The notes beneath the pieces are model-generated. The model ran no database searches and had not been told where the DNA came from. It saw only the letters and a list, made by a program, of their open reading frames with translations. DNA of 7,633 nucleotides, from positions 1 through 7,633 of the forward strand of contig JAEZKD010000239.1 in assembly GCA_023415655.1 (NCBI GenBank). Reading direction: 5' to 3'. A program made the translations under genes and the position numbers. Each line of letters starts with the position of its first letter. Position 1 is the stretch's first letter. This stretch comes from Bacillota bacterium. Lineage in GTDB: Bacteria; Bacillota; Clostridia; Lachnospirales; Lachnospiraceae. Of the stretch, positions 1 to 6,935 are shown one piece after another.

Positions 1-571
1 AGTTGATTTAGTTACAAATAAGAAATTCCTTGAAGAAACAGACAACGGTGCAAATGCAATCAATGCTTTTGCAGAAGGTAAATTAGGTGCTTGGTGTTCT
101 GGTACATGGAATGCTGAAAAAGTTAAAGAAGCTCTTGGCGATAACTATGCAGCTACTAAGCTTCCTACAATTACTTTAAATGGTACTGAAAGCCAGATGA
201 AGTCTTTCGCAGATTACAAATACATCGGTGTTAATATTAATACAGCTCCAGAGAACATGGAAGCTGCTCAGGCATTAGCTGTTTATCTTGGAAGTGAAGA
301 ATGCCAGAAGGTTCGTTTCCTTGCAAGAAGCATCGCTCCTACAGTTACTACTTTAGTAAATGACCCTGAAGTAGCAGCTAACGTTGCAGTTGCAGCACTT
401 AGCGAGCAGGCAGCTCATACTCAGTTCCAATCTACAATTTCCCAGATGGCTAACTTCTGGACACCAGCTCAGGGCTTTGGCGCAGGTATCTATAATGGTG
501 AAATTACGAAGGATAATATGCAGCAACAGCTTGATGCATTGGTAACTAATATCTTAACTGCATTAAATTAA
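1..571 (+). CDS. malE: Maltose/maltodextrin ABC transporter substrate-binding protein, C-terminal part (5' truncated)
   Basis: This is the last 189 codons of a gene entering from the left edge; the reading frame begins at base 2 and ends at TAA 569-571. The product is the extracellular solute-binding protein that captures maltodextrins and hands them to the MalF-MalG permease just downstream. The visible part resembles the C-terminal lobe of the clostridial MalE family (solute-binding family 1): a GAWCSGTWNAE stretch (fragment residues 29-39), the SFADYKYIGVN segment after residue 67, AALSEQAAH, and near the end NFWTPAQGFGAGIYNGEIT, a family hallmark with an aromatic residue likely to stack on sugar. 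The signal peptide and lipobox lie outside the window. Two cysteines are visible (fragment residues 32 and 101); whether they pair is unknown. Methionine codons inside the fragment, such as that at 197, are internal and not starts. Assignment to the transporter is strong; maltodextrin as ligand is inferred from similarity and neighbours. Confidence 0.93.
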   Translation, partial: VDLVTNKKFLEETDNGANAINAFAEGKLGAWCSGTWNAEKVKEALGDNYAATKLPTITLNGTESQMKSFADYKYIGVNINTAPENMEAAQALAVYLGSEECQKVRFLARSIAPTVTTLVNDPEVAANVAVAALSEQAAHTQFQSTISQMANFWTPAQGFGAGIYNGEITKDNMQQQLDALVTNILTALN

Positions 572-581
572 TCATATAATT

Positions 582-627
582 GTGCTGCTGTAGAAGTAAT
601 GTTTTAAACTTTGCAGCAGCATTTTTT
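582..627 (+). terminator. Hairpin plus T-tract between malE and malF (probable leaky intra-operon terminator)
   Basis: TGCTGCTG at 583-590 pairs perfectly with CAGCAGCA at 614-621. The stem can extend inward by four weaker pairs (591-594 with 610-613, two of them G-U) and outward by one G-U pair, leaving a 15-base loop. Six T residues follow at 622-627. It starts 10 bases after the malE stop codon, which is the geometry of a rho-independent terminator. Because malF, malG and the downstream genes follow on the same strand and I see no good promoter between 628 and 696, it is more likely a partial terminator or an mRNA 3'-stabilising hairpin than the end of the operon. Such an element would let the binding protein be made in excess over the permease. 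The large loop and modest stem fit incomplete termination. The structure is seen in the sequence; the function is inferred. Confidence 0.72.
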
Positions 628-640
628 AAGCAAAAGGGAA

Positions 641-662
641 TTCTAGAGTAATTACCTTAGAA
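641..662. promoter_or_regulatory. Imperfect 22-base dyad between the malE hairpin and malF
   Basis: The arms TTCTA (641-645) and TAGAA (658-662) are exact reverse complements, and the centre GTAATTAC (648-655) is itself a palindrome. Nine of eleven symmetric base pairs match; only 646/657 and 647/656 break the symmetry. It lies 35 bases upstream of the malF start. It could be a protein-binding operator, a small RNA hairpin protecting the malF-malG transcript after processing, or chance in AT-rich DNA. It lacks the central CG of typical LacI-family or CcpA sites. Only the symmetry is observed; no function is assigned. Confidence 0.3.
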
Positions 663-680
663 GTTGCCTATTAACAATAA

Positions 681-686
681 GGGAGG
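681..686 (+). promoter_or_regulatory. Ribosome binding site of malF
   Basis: GGGAGG lies 10 bases upstream of ATG 697-699 and is a good match to the anti-Shine-Dalgarno sequence. It supports ATG 697 as the start. The TTG at 693 is in another frame and can be set aside. Confidence 0.8.
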
Positions 687-696
687 AAGAGTTTGA

Positions 697-2049
697 ATGA
701 AAAATCCATTCCGGACTATCGCAACAATATTCAAACAGGGAGATATCATAACAAGATTATCCTTTTTCATCATGGGTTTATCCAATCTATTAAGAAAACA
801 GATTGTGAAAGGTTTGATCTTTTTATCCGCTGAGATTGGCTTTATCTTCTATGTTTATATGTTTGGCGCATCTGCATTATCCCATTTTGATGATTTGGGA
901 GAAGTACAACAGGGAATGTACATTGATCCTACGACAAAATTACCTGTAAAGCAGGCGGGTGACAACTCTATGCTCCTGCTATTAGCAGCAGTTGTTGCTT
1001 TTTTTGTTATTGCTGCATTTGCAATTATGTGGTTTTCAAGTATTAAAGCTGCATATGACGTACAAAAGAAGAAAGAGCAAAACGAAAAGATTCCAACTTT
1101 TATCGATGACCTAAAGTCTTATTTTGACCGTAAAATACATAGAACATTGCTGCTTTTTCCATGTCTTGGTATCTTAGTGTTTAACATCTTGCCTTTGGTA
1201 TTTATGATACTAATTGCATTTACTAATTTTGATGGTAAACATCAACCACCAGGAAATTTATTTACCTGGATTGGGCTTAGTAATTTTAAGAATATGTTAG
1301 ATTCTACCAGTATCATTGGTAAAACCTTCTGGCCAATCCTTGGCTGGACATTTATTTGGGCTATTTTTGCTACGTTTTTGAATTACATATTTGGTATGAT
1401 TTTAGCAATGTTAATTAACCGTAAAGGAACTAAGTTTAAAAAGTTTTGGAGAATGATATTCGTAATGTCAATCGCTGTACCACAGTTCGTTTCTTTATTG
1501 GTTATTCGAAATATGCTGGATGAAAACGGAGCAATTAATATATTACTTCAGAATTGGGGCTTAATTGATAAAGCACTGCCATTTTGGACGAATCCAACTT
1601 GGGCAAAGATCACAGTTATTATTGTAAACCTTTGGGTTGGTGTACCATACACAATGTTAATAACAACAGGTATCTTGCAAAACATTCCTGGGGAGCTTTA
1701 TGAATCAGCCAAAATTGATGGAGCAAATGCAGTAAAGATATTTTTCCGTATTACACTTCCTTATATGATATTTGTAACGACGCCATACCTGATTACACAA
1801 TTTGTTGGTAACTTAAATAACTTTAATGTTATCTTTTTCTTAACAGGTGGTAATCCGATTACACTTGACTATTATCAAGCAGGGCATACGGACTTACTGG
1901 TTACTTGGTTGTATAAATTAACCATAAACAGTTTTGACTACTCTTATGCAGCGGTTATTGGTATCTTTGTATTTGTAATTAGTGCCGTTATTTCATTGAT
2001 TACATATCGAAGAACCAAATCTTATAAAGACGAGGAGGGATTCCAATAA
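697..2049 (+). CDS. malF: Maltose/maltodextrin ABC transporter permease MalF
   Basis: This 450-residue integral membrane protein is one of the two channel subunits of a CUT1-family ATP-driven importer for maltodextrins; it pairs with MalG in the cytoplasmic membrane. The binding-protein-dependent permease signature (EAA loop, the contact site for the ATPase) is seen at about residues 333-355: E336-S-A338, G342, and ITLP ending at P355. I count about eight hydrophobic segments, near 39-60, 92-113, 149-175, 212-239, 250-272, 303-325, 355-383 and 416-437. The first two form an N-terminal extension ahead of the permease core, separated from it by a charged stretch (120-147). The loop between the third and fourth segments is only about 36 residues, so the large P2 domain of E. 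coli MalF is absent. ATG 697 is set by GGGAGG at 681-686. The stop codon overlaps the malG start by one base. Permease identity is near certain; the sugar is inferred from context. Confidence 0.95.
   Translation: MKNPFRTIATIFKQGDIITRLSFFIMGLSNLLRKQIVKGLIFLSAEIGFIFYVYMFGASALSHFDDLGEVQQGMYIDPTTKLPVKQAGDNSMLLLLAAVVAFFVIAAFAIMWFSSIKAAYDVQKKKEQNEKIPTFIDDLKSYFDRKIHRTLLLFPCLGILVFNILPLVFMILIAFTNFDGKHQPPGNLFTWIGLSNFKNMLDSTSIIGKTFWPILGWTFIWAIFATFLNYIFGMILAMLINRKGTKFKKFWRMIFVMSIAVPQFVSLLVIRNMLDENGAINILLQNWGLIDKALPFWTNPTWAKITVIIVNLWVGVPYTMLITTGILQNIPGELYESAKIDGANAVKIFFRITLPYMIFVTTPYLITQFVGNLNNFNVIFFLTGGNPITLDYYQAGHTDLLVTWLYKLTINSFDYSYAAVIGIFVFVISAVISLITYRRTKSYKDEEGFQ
2032..2039 (+). promoter_or_regulatory. 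Ribosome binding site of malG inside the malF 3' end
   Basis: GAGGAGGG is embedded in the last codons of malF, 9 bases before ATG 2049. It fixes the malG start at 2049 over the in-frame ATG at 2067, which has only an A-rich stretch downstream of this site and no purine motif of its own at the right distance. Confidence 0.85.
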
Positions 2050-2906
2050 TGGCTAGACAACGTTCTATGAAAAAGAAAAAAACAATCGAGAACACTTTTG
2101 TTCATATATTACTAGCAATCTTATCGATTATATGGATTTTCCCAATTGCCTGGATTATCATGACGTCGTTTCGTGTGGAACAAATCCCATACATGTCTTA
2201 CTTCATTCCAAAGGGATTTACGCTTGATAACTATATTAAACTATTTACCGATACAAGACAATTTTTCTTCGTTCGCTGGTTTATGAATACCTTAATTGTA
2301 GCCATTTTCTCTTGTGGTATCTCTACCTTATTTGTACTTGGTATCTCTTATACGTTATCAAGAACTCGTTATCAAGGAAGAAAAGCGATGATGAACGTTG
2401 GCTTAATTCTTAATATGTTCCCTGGCTTTATGTCCATGATCGCCGTGTATTATATTCTAAAGGGTCTTGGTATTACACAATCCTTAATTGCCTTAATTAT
2501 GGTATATTCAGGAAGTGCAGGGCTTGGTTATTACGTGGCAAAGGGGTTCTTTGATACAATACCAAAATCAATTGACGAAGCAGCACAGATTGATGGTGCA
2601 ACTAGATGGAAGGTATTTACTAAGATTACAATGCCTTTAAGTAAGCCGATCGTTGTATATACCCTATTGACTTCTTTCATGGCACCATGGGTTGATTTTA
2701 TTTTTGCTAAGATTATTATGGGTGATAATTATGAGAATTACACAGTAGCAATTGGTCTTTGGACAATGCTCCAAAAGGACTACATACAGACTTGGTATAC
2801 ACGATTTGCAGCTGGTGCAGTATGCGTATCCATACCGATTGCTCTATTGTTCCTATTCACGCAAAAATATTATGTTGACGGTTTATCCGGTTCTGTGAAA
2901 GGTTAA
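2049..2906 (+). CDS. malG: Maltose/maltodextrin ABC transporter permease MalG
   Basis: This 285-residue membrane protein is the second channel subunit of the maltodextrin importer. The EAA loop is complete: E177-A-A179, Q-I-D, G183, then ITMP ending at P196, within the segment DEAAQIDGATRWKVFTKITM. About six hydrophobic helices are visible, near residues 15-39, 78-103, 115-137, 145-165, 199-220 and 253-272, the usual MalG topology and length. The C-terminus (QKYYVDGLSGSVKG) is the characteristic MalG/GanQ tail, which in E. coli MalG reaches into the ATPase interface. The N-terminus is short and basic (MARQRSMKKKKK-like), as expected for a cytoplasmic end. Its ATG shares one base with the malF TAA (TAATG), and its ribosome binding site lies inside malF, so translation of the two subunits is probably coupled, favouring equal amounts. 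Maltodextrin specificity is inferred from the neighbouring amylase, phosphorylase and MalQ genes. Confidence 0.95.
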   Translation: MARQRSMKKKKTIENTFVHILLAILSIIWIFPIAWIIMTSFRVEQIPYMSYFIPKGFTLDNYIKLFTDTRQFFFVRWFMNTLIVAIFSCGISTLFVLGISYTLSRTRYQGRKAMMNVGLILNMFPGFMSMIAVYYILKGLGITQSLIALIMVYSGSAGLGYYVAKGFFDTIPKSIDEAAQIDGATRWKVFTKITMPLSKPIVVYTLLTSFMAPWVDFIFAKIIMGDNYENYTVAIGLWTMLQKDYIQTWYTRFAAGAVCVSIPIALLFLFTQKYYVDGLSGSVKG

Positions 2907-2921
2907 GCCAGAAGGAGAGTT

Positions 2922-4643
2922 ATGAAAGCACTTCATAAAATTGCAAGTTTTGCTTTAGTGTTTCTATTGATGATGAGTGGATGTAGTAAACAAATAGATT
3001 CTGTAACCTCAGGCGATACAACAATTACCGTGACACCAAGTTCAGAAGAAAAGATAACACCAACACCACAAGAAGAGCCCAAAGAAGTGATATTGGAAGA
3101 ATATCCTGCTATGCCAGTTTCTCTGACACGTGAGAAGGAGGATAATTACCGCACTTATTATGAAGTGTTTCTTTACTCTTATTATGATAGTGATGGAGAT
3201 GGAATCGGTGACATCAACGGATTGATTTCTAAGCTTGATTACTTAAATGATAATGATCCGAACACCGATTCTGATCTAGGAGTGACAGGTATATGGCTGA
3301 TGCCAATTATGCCTTCTAGTACTTATCATAAATATGATGTGAAGGATTATTATGATATTGATCCCTCTTATGGTACTTTAGAGGATTTTCAAAGGCTCAT
3401 AGAAGAATGTGATAAACGTGATATCCGCTTGATCATAGACTTGGTATTTAATCATTCCTCGAATGAGCATCCGTGGTTTTTAGAAGCGGTTACTTACTTA
3501 AGAGGGTTAGATCCCTTAGAGGAGCCAAGTGTAGCCGATTGTAAATATTTTGGTTATTACAATTTCGCAAAAGACAAAGCAGATAATAGTACTTATCATA
3601 AAGTTGATCATACAGATTGGTATTATGAAGGTGTCTTTGTTAGAGAAATGCCAGATTTAAATCTATCCAATGAAGAAGTACGCAAAGAAATTGAACAAAT
3701 AGCAAAGTACTGGTTAGACCTTGGCGTCGATGGTTTTCGTATCGATGCAGCAAAGGAGTATTATAGTGGTTCTCAAACAAAGAATATTGAGGTTCTTTCT
3801 TGGTTTCAGACCTATGTCAAAAGTGTAAACAAAGAGGCATATCTTGTGGCAGAAGTATGGGATTCCTTTGGAACCATTGCTTCTTACTATGAGAGTGGAA
3901 TCGATAGTATCTTCAATTATGCATTTGGAGATGCCACAGGAAAGATTGCAGTAACAGTAAATACTGCAGGGAATCAAAAGGCTGGTTATAACCTAGCAAT
4001 GAATATGAAACAAGTTCAAGATACCTTTTCTTCAAGAAATGCATCCTATATTGATGCTTCCTTTATTAGCAATCATGATAATTATCGAGCTTCTTCTTAT
4101 GTTTCGTATGAAGAAGACCTTGTAAAGCTTATGGGTGGGATTAACCTGATGATGAATGGTAGTAGTTTTATCTACTATGGAGAAGAAATCGGTATGGTTG
4201 GGACTGGAAAAGATGAAAATAAACGAGTACCTATGTATTGGTCTACGACGGATCTGACGGGAATGACGAAAGGTCCAAAGAATATGGAGAAGCAAACACA
4301 GGTATTTCCAAGTGTAGAGGAACAACAAGGGGATAGCTCCTCCATTCTTAACTACTATAAAAGAGCAATTCGTCTAAGAGAAAATAATCCAGAAATTCTA
4401 CGTGGAAAAGTAGAAGTAATTGAAGGTTTCGATAAAGATATTACAGCAGTTACTAAAACATACGAAGGTAAAACCATTATCCTTCTTATGAATATAAGCC
4501 CAGAAGAAAAACAAGTTGTGTTGGCTAAGGATACCTTTACTTATGAAGGAGTGAGTGGTGCATTGACAACCACCAGTGTTCAGCCAGTGCTGAATGAGGA
4601 TACTATTACCTTGCCACCTTATGCAATTGTGATTCTGCGCTAA
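2922..4643 (+). CDS. Extracellular lipoprotein alpha-amylase, family GH13
   Basis: This 573-residue glycoside hydrolase should cut alpha-1,4 links in starch, glycogen or maltodextrins at the cell surface. A lipoprotein signal peptide is seen: K2/H5/K6, a hydrophobic core, then lipobox M18-S-G-C21. Residues 22-60 form a Ser/Thr/Pro/Glu-rich linker. The (beta/alpha)8 domain follows, with a calcium-site-like DSDGDGIGD (89-97), GVTGIWLMP (120-128), region I DLVFNH (173-178), MPDLNL (243-248), region II GFRIDAAKE with nucleophile D275, region III VAEVWD with acid/base E311, and region IV SNHD with H385 and D386. All three catalytic acids are present. Residues from about 490 look like the small C-terminal beta domain. 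MPDLN is intermediate between the neopullulanase (MPKLN) and oligo-1,6-glucosidase (QPDLN) motifs and suggests subfamily GH13_36. GAAGGAGAG at 2911-2919 supports ATG 2922, 15 bases after malG. Exact product pattern, and any pullulan or 1,6-linkage activity, cannot be read from sequence. Confidence 0.92.
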   Translation: MKALHKIASFALVFLLMMSGCSKQIDSVTSGDTTITVTPSSEEKITPTPQEEPKEVILEEYPAMPVSLTREKEDNYRTYYEVFLYSYYDSDGDGIGDINGLISKLDYLNDNDPNTDSDLGVTGIWLMPIMPSSTYHKYDVKDYYDIDPSYGTLEDFQRLIEECDKRDIRLIIDLVFNHSSNEHPWFLEAVTYLRGLDPLEEPSVADCKYFGYYNFAKDKADNSTYHKVDHTDWYYEGVFVREMPDLNLSNEEVRKEIEQIAKYWLDLGVDGFRIDAAKEYYSGSQTKNIEVLSWFQTYVKSVNKEAYLVAEVWDSFGTIASYYESGIDSIFNYAFGDATGKIAVTVNTAGNQKAGYNLAMNMKQVQDTFSSRNASYIDASFISNHDNYRASSYVSYEEDLVKLMGGINLMMNGSSFIYYGEEIGMVGTGKDENKRVPMYWSTTDLTGMTKGPKNMEKQTQVFPSVEEQQGDSSSILNYYKRAIRLRENNPEILRGKVEVIEGFDKDITAVTKTYEGKTIILLMNISPEEKQVVLAKDTFTYEGVSGALTTTSVQPVLNEDTITLPPYAIVILR

Positions 4644-4684
4644 AATAAATGAAATGATACAGCAAGAAATAATAGGAGAGACTG

Positions 4685-6922
4685 ATGAATCAAAAAATTG
4701 AAAAAATCAAAACATTAAAATCACAAAAAGACATTTATTTTTATTTACTTGACCTTGTTAAGGAAATGGCCGAGAATGGTAAGAAAAATGACTCCAAAAA
4801 GAAATTATACTATATCAGTGCCGAATTCTTAATTGGTAAACTATTAAGTAACAACTTAATTAATCTTGGTATCTATGATGAAGTTGCGAATGCTGTGAAA
4901 GAATGTGGCTTTACTATGGCTGAGATTGAGGAAATGGAGCCAGAACCAAGCTTAGGTAATGGTGGTCTTGGTCGTTTGGCAGCTTGTTTTCTTGATTCCA
5001 TTGCAACTTTAAACTTAAACGGTGATGGTATTGGATTAAATTATCACTTTGGATTGTTCCGTCAGAAGTTTGAAGATAATCTTCAAAAAGAAGAGAAGAA
5101 TCCATGGATTACCGAGCAGAGTTGGTTAAGAAAAACTAAGAAACACTTTGTTGTTCCTTACGATGGATTCTCCTTAACTTCAACTTTATATGATATTGAT
5201 GTGATTGGCTATCAAAACGGAACGAATAAATTACATTTGTTCGATATTGATTCTATTGATTACAGTTTGGTTCGCAAAGGAATTGAGTTCAATAAAGAAA
5301 AAATTGAAAAGAACCTTACCTTGTTCCTTTATCCAGATGATTCTGATGAAGAAGGTAAATTACTTCGTATTTATCAACAGTACTTCATGGTAAGCAATGG
5401 TGCTCAGTTAATCTTAGAAGAAGCAATGGAAAAGGGAAGTAACTTGCATGACTTAGCAGATTATGCAGTGATTCAGATCAACGATACGCATCCAACACTT
5501 GTAATTCCTGAATTAATTCGTCTGTTAATGGAAAAAGGAATTGAACAAAAAGAAGCGATTGAGATTGTATCCAAGGTATGTGCTTACACCAACCATACGA
5601 TTCTTGCAGAGGCACTGGAAACTTGGCCAATGTCTTACTTAGAGAAGGTAGTTCCTCACTTAATCCCAATCATCAAAGTATTGGATGAACAAGTAAAGGA
5701 AACATATGACGATGAAGAGCTAGCAATCATTGACAAGCAAAATCGTGTTCATATGGCATGGATTGATATCCATTATGGATTCAGTGTCAATGGTGTTGCA
5801 GCACTACACACAGACATCTTAAAGAACAACGAATTAAAAAAGTTCTATGATATCTATCCAGAACGCTTTAACAATAAGACGAATGGAATTACCTTCCGTC
5901 GTTGGCTATTACATTGTAATCATCCATTAACAGATTTTATCACAGAATTAATTGGTGATGGCTTTAAGAAAAATGCGACAGAATTAGAAAAGCTATTAGC
6001 TTTTGTGGATGATACAAAGGTATTAGAGAAGTTACTAGAGATTAAGAAAAATGGAAAAGAAGCTCTTGCTGAGTACTTAAATGCAACACAGAAGCTTTCT
6101 GTGAATACCAATGCAATCTTTGATATTCAAATTAAGCGTTTACATGAGTACAAACGTCAACAGATGAATGCTTTGTACATCATTCATAAATACCTTGAAA
6201 TTAAATCAGGTAAGCTACCAAAGACTCCAATCACCTTAATCTTTGGTGCAAAAGCAGCTCCAGCGTATACCATTGCCAAGGACATCATTCATTTGATTTT
6301 ATGTCTGTCTGAATTAATCGCAAAGGATAAAGACGTAAGTCCATACATGCAGGTTGTAATGGTTGAGAATTATAATGTAACACTTGCAGAAAAATTAATT
6401 CCAGCATGTGATATCTCAGAACAGATTTCCCTTGCATCCAAGGAAGCAAGTGGTACCGGTAACATGAAATTTATGTTAAATGGTGCTGTAACACTTGGAA
6501 CAGAAGATGGTGCTAACGTGGAGATTCATGAGCTAGTTGGAGATGAGAATATCTTTATCTTTGGTGCATCTAGTGATGAAGTTATTCAGCATTATGAGAA
6601 GAAAGACTATGTATCTAAGGATATCTGTAAAAAAAATAAGCACATTGGTGAATTAGTGGATTTCATTGTATCAGATTCCTTACTTGCAATCGGTCAAAAG
6701 GAGAATTTAACGCGTCTACATCATGAATTGATCTCGAAGGATTGGTTTATGACTCTACTTGACTTGAACGATTACATTGCGACAAAAGAAGCAGCTTTTG
6801 CAGCATACGACAATCGTTTGGATTGGGCAAAGAAAATGTTAATTAATATCGCACATGCAGGATATTTCTCCTCTGATCGTACCATTGAACAATACAATAA
6901 TGAGATATGGAAACTGAAATAG
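4685..6922 (+). CDS. glgP: Glycogen/maltodextrin phosphorylase (GT35), compact clostridial form
   Basis: This 745-residue cytoplasmic enzyme removes glucose from the non-reducing end of glycogen or maltodextrins using phosphate, giving glucose 1-phosphate. Family landmarks run in order: YYISAEFLIG (42-51), LGNGGLGRLAACFLDS (90-105), QINDTHPT (264-271), CAYTNHT (299-305), VNGVAALH (368-375), NKTNGITFRRWL (397-408), IKRLHEYKRQ (483-492), FGAKAAPAY (520-528), VENYNV (560-565) and EASGTGNMKFMLNGA (587-601), where K595 should bind pyridoxal phosphate. The end SSDRTIEQYNNEIW is also typical. It is shorter than the 800-840 residues of E. coli MalP or rabbit muscle phosphorylase: the N-terminal segment before YYIS is only 41 residues, and loops around 130-215 and 340-353 are trimmed. 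F366 sits where rabbit His377 aligns. AGGAGAG at 4674-4680 precedes ATG 4685; the gap after the amylase gene is 41 bases with no hairpin. The family is certain. GlgP versus MalP naming is open; the operon argues for a maltodextrin role. Confidence 0.95.
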   Translation: MNQKIEKIKTLKSQKDIYFYLLDLVKEMAENGKKNDSKKKLYYISAEFLIGKLLSNNLINLGIYDEVANAVKECGFTMAEIEEMEPEPSLGNGGLGRLAACFLDSIATLNLNGDGIGLNYHFGLFRQKFEDNLQKEEKNPWITEQSWLRKTKKHFVVPYDGFSLTSTLYDIDVIGYQNGTNKLHLFDIDSIDYSLVRKGIEFNKEKIEKNLTLFLYPDDSDEEGKLLRIYQQYFMVSNGAQLILEEAMEKGSNLHDLADYAVIQINDTHPTLVIPELIRLLMEKGIEQKEAIEIVSKVCAYTNHTILAEALETWPMSYLEKVVPHLIPIIKVLDEQVKETYDDEELAIIDKQNRVHMAWIDIHYGFSVNGVAALHTDILKNNELKKFYDIYPERFNNKTNGITFRRWLLHCNHPLTDFITELIGDGFKKNATELEKLLAFVDDTKVLEKLLEIKKNGKEALAEYLNATQKLSVNTNAIFDIQIKRLHEYKRQQMNALYIIHKYLEIKSGKLPKTPITLIFGAKAAPAYTIAKDIIHLILCLSELIAKDKDVSPYMQVVMVENYNVTLAEKLIPACDISEQISLASKEASGTGNMKFMLNGAVTLGTEDGANVEIHELVGDENIFIFGASSDEVIQHYEKKDYVSKDICKKNKHIGELVDFIVSDSLLAIGQKENLTRLHHELISKDWFMTLLDLNDYIATKEAAFAAYDNRLDWAKKMLINIAHAGYFSSDRTIEQYNNEIWKLK

Positions 6923-6935
6923 GGGGCAGAAGACA

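Noticed and set aside
197..571. ATG at 197 as a gene start for a small 124-residue protein
   Set aside because: The same frame is open to the left edge and encodes recognisable binding-protein sequence before this ATG, and no ribosome binding site precedes it. It is an internal methionine of malE.
628..696. Promoter for malF after the hairpin
   Set aside because: TTGCAG (611-616), TTTAAG (625-630) and TTGCCT (664-669) were considered as -35 elements, but none has a credible -10 box at 16-18 bases.
3714..4328. Minus-strand open frames of 87 and 98 codons opposite the amylase gene
   Set aside because: They lie wholly antisense to a gene with intact GH13 motifs on both sides, have no recognisable family features, and are best explained as shadows of the coding strand.
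4651..4664. Possible CcpA (cre) site in the amylase-phosphorylase gap
   Set aside because: TGAAATGATACAGC lacks the central CG and has several further mismatches to the cre consensus.
4644..4684. Terminator between the amylase and phosphorylase genes
   Set aside because: The 41-base gap is AT-rich with no inverted repeat and no T-tract, so the genes are taken as one transcript.
4914..5669. Short open frames on either strand inside the phosphorylase gene (4914-5105 minus, 5205-5393 plus, 5478-5669 minus)
   Set aside because: The phosphorylase frame is continuous and matches its family across these stretches; the short frames have no ribosome binding sites or family resemblance.
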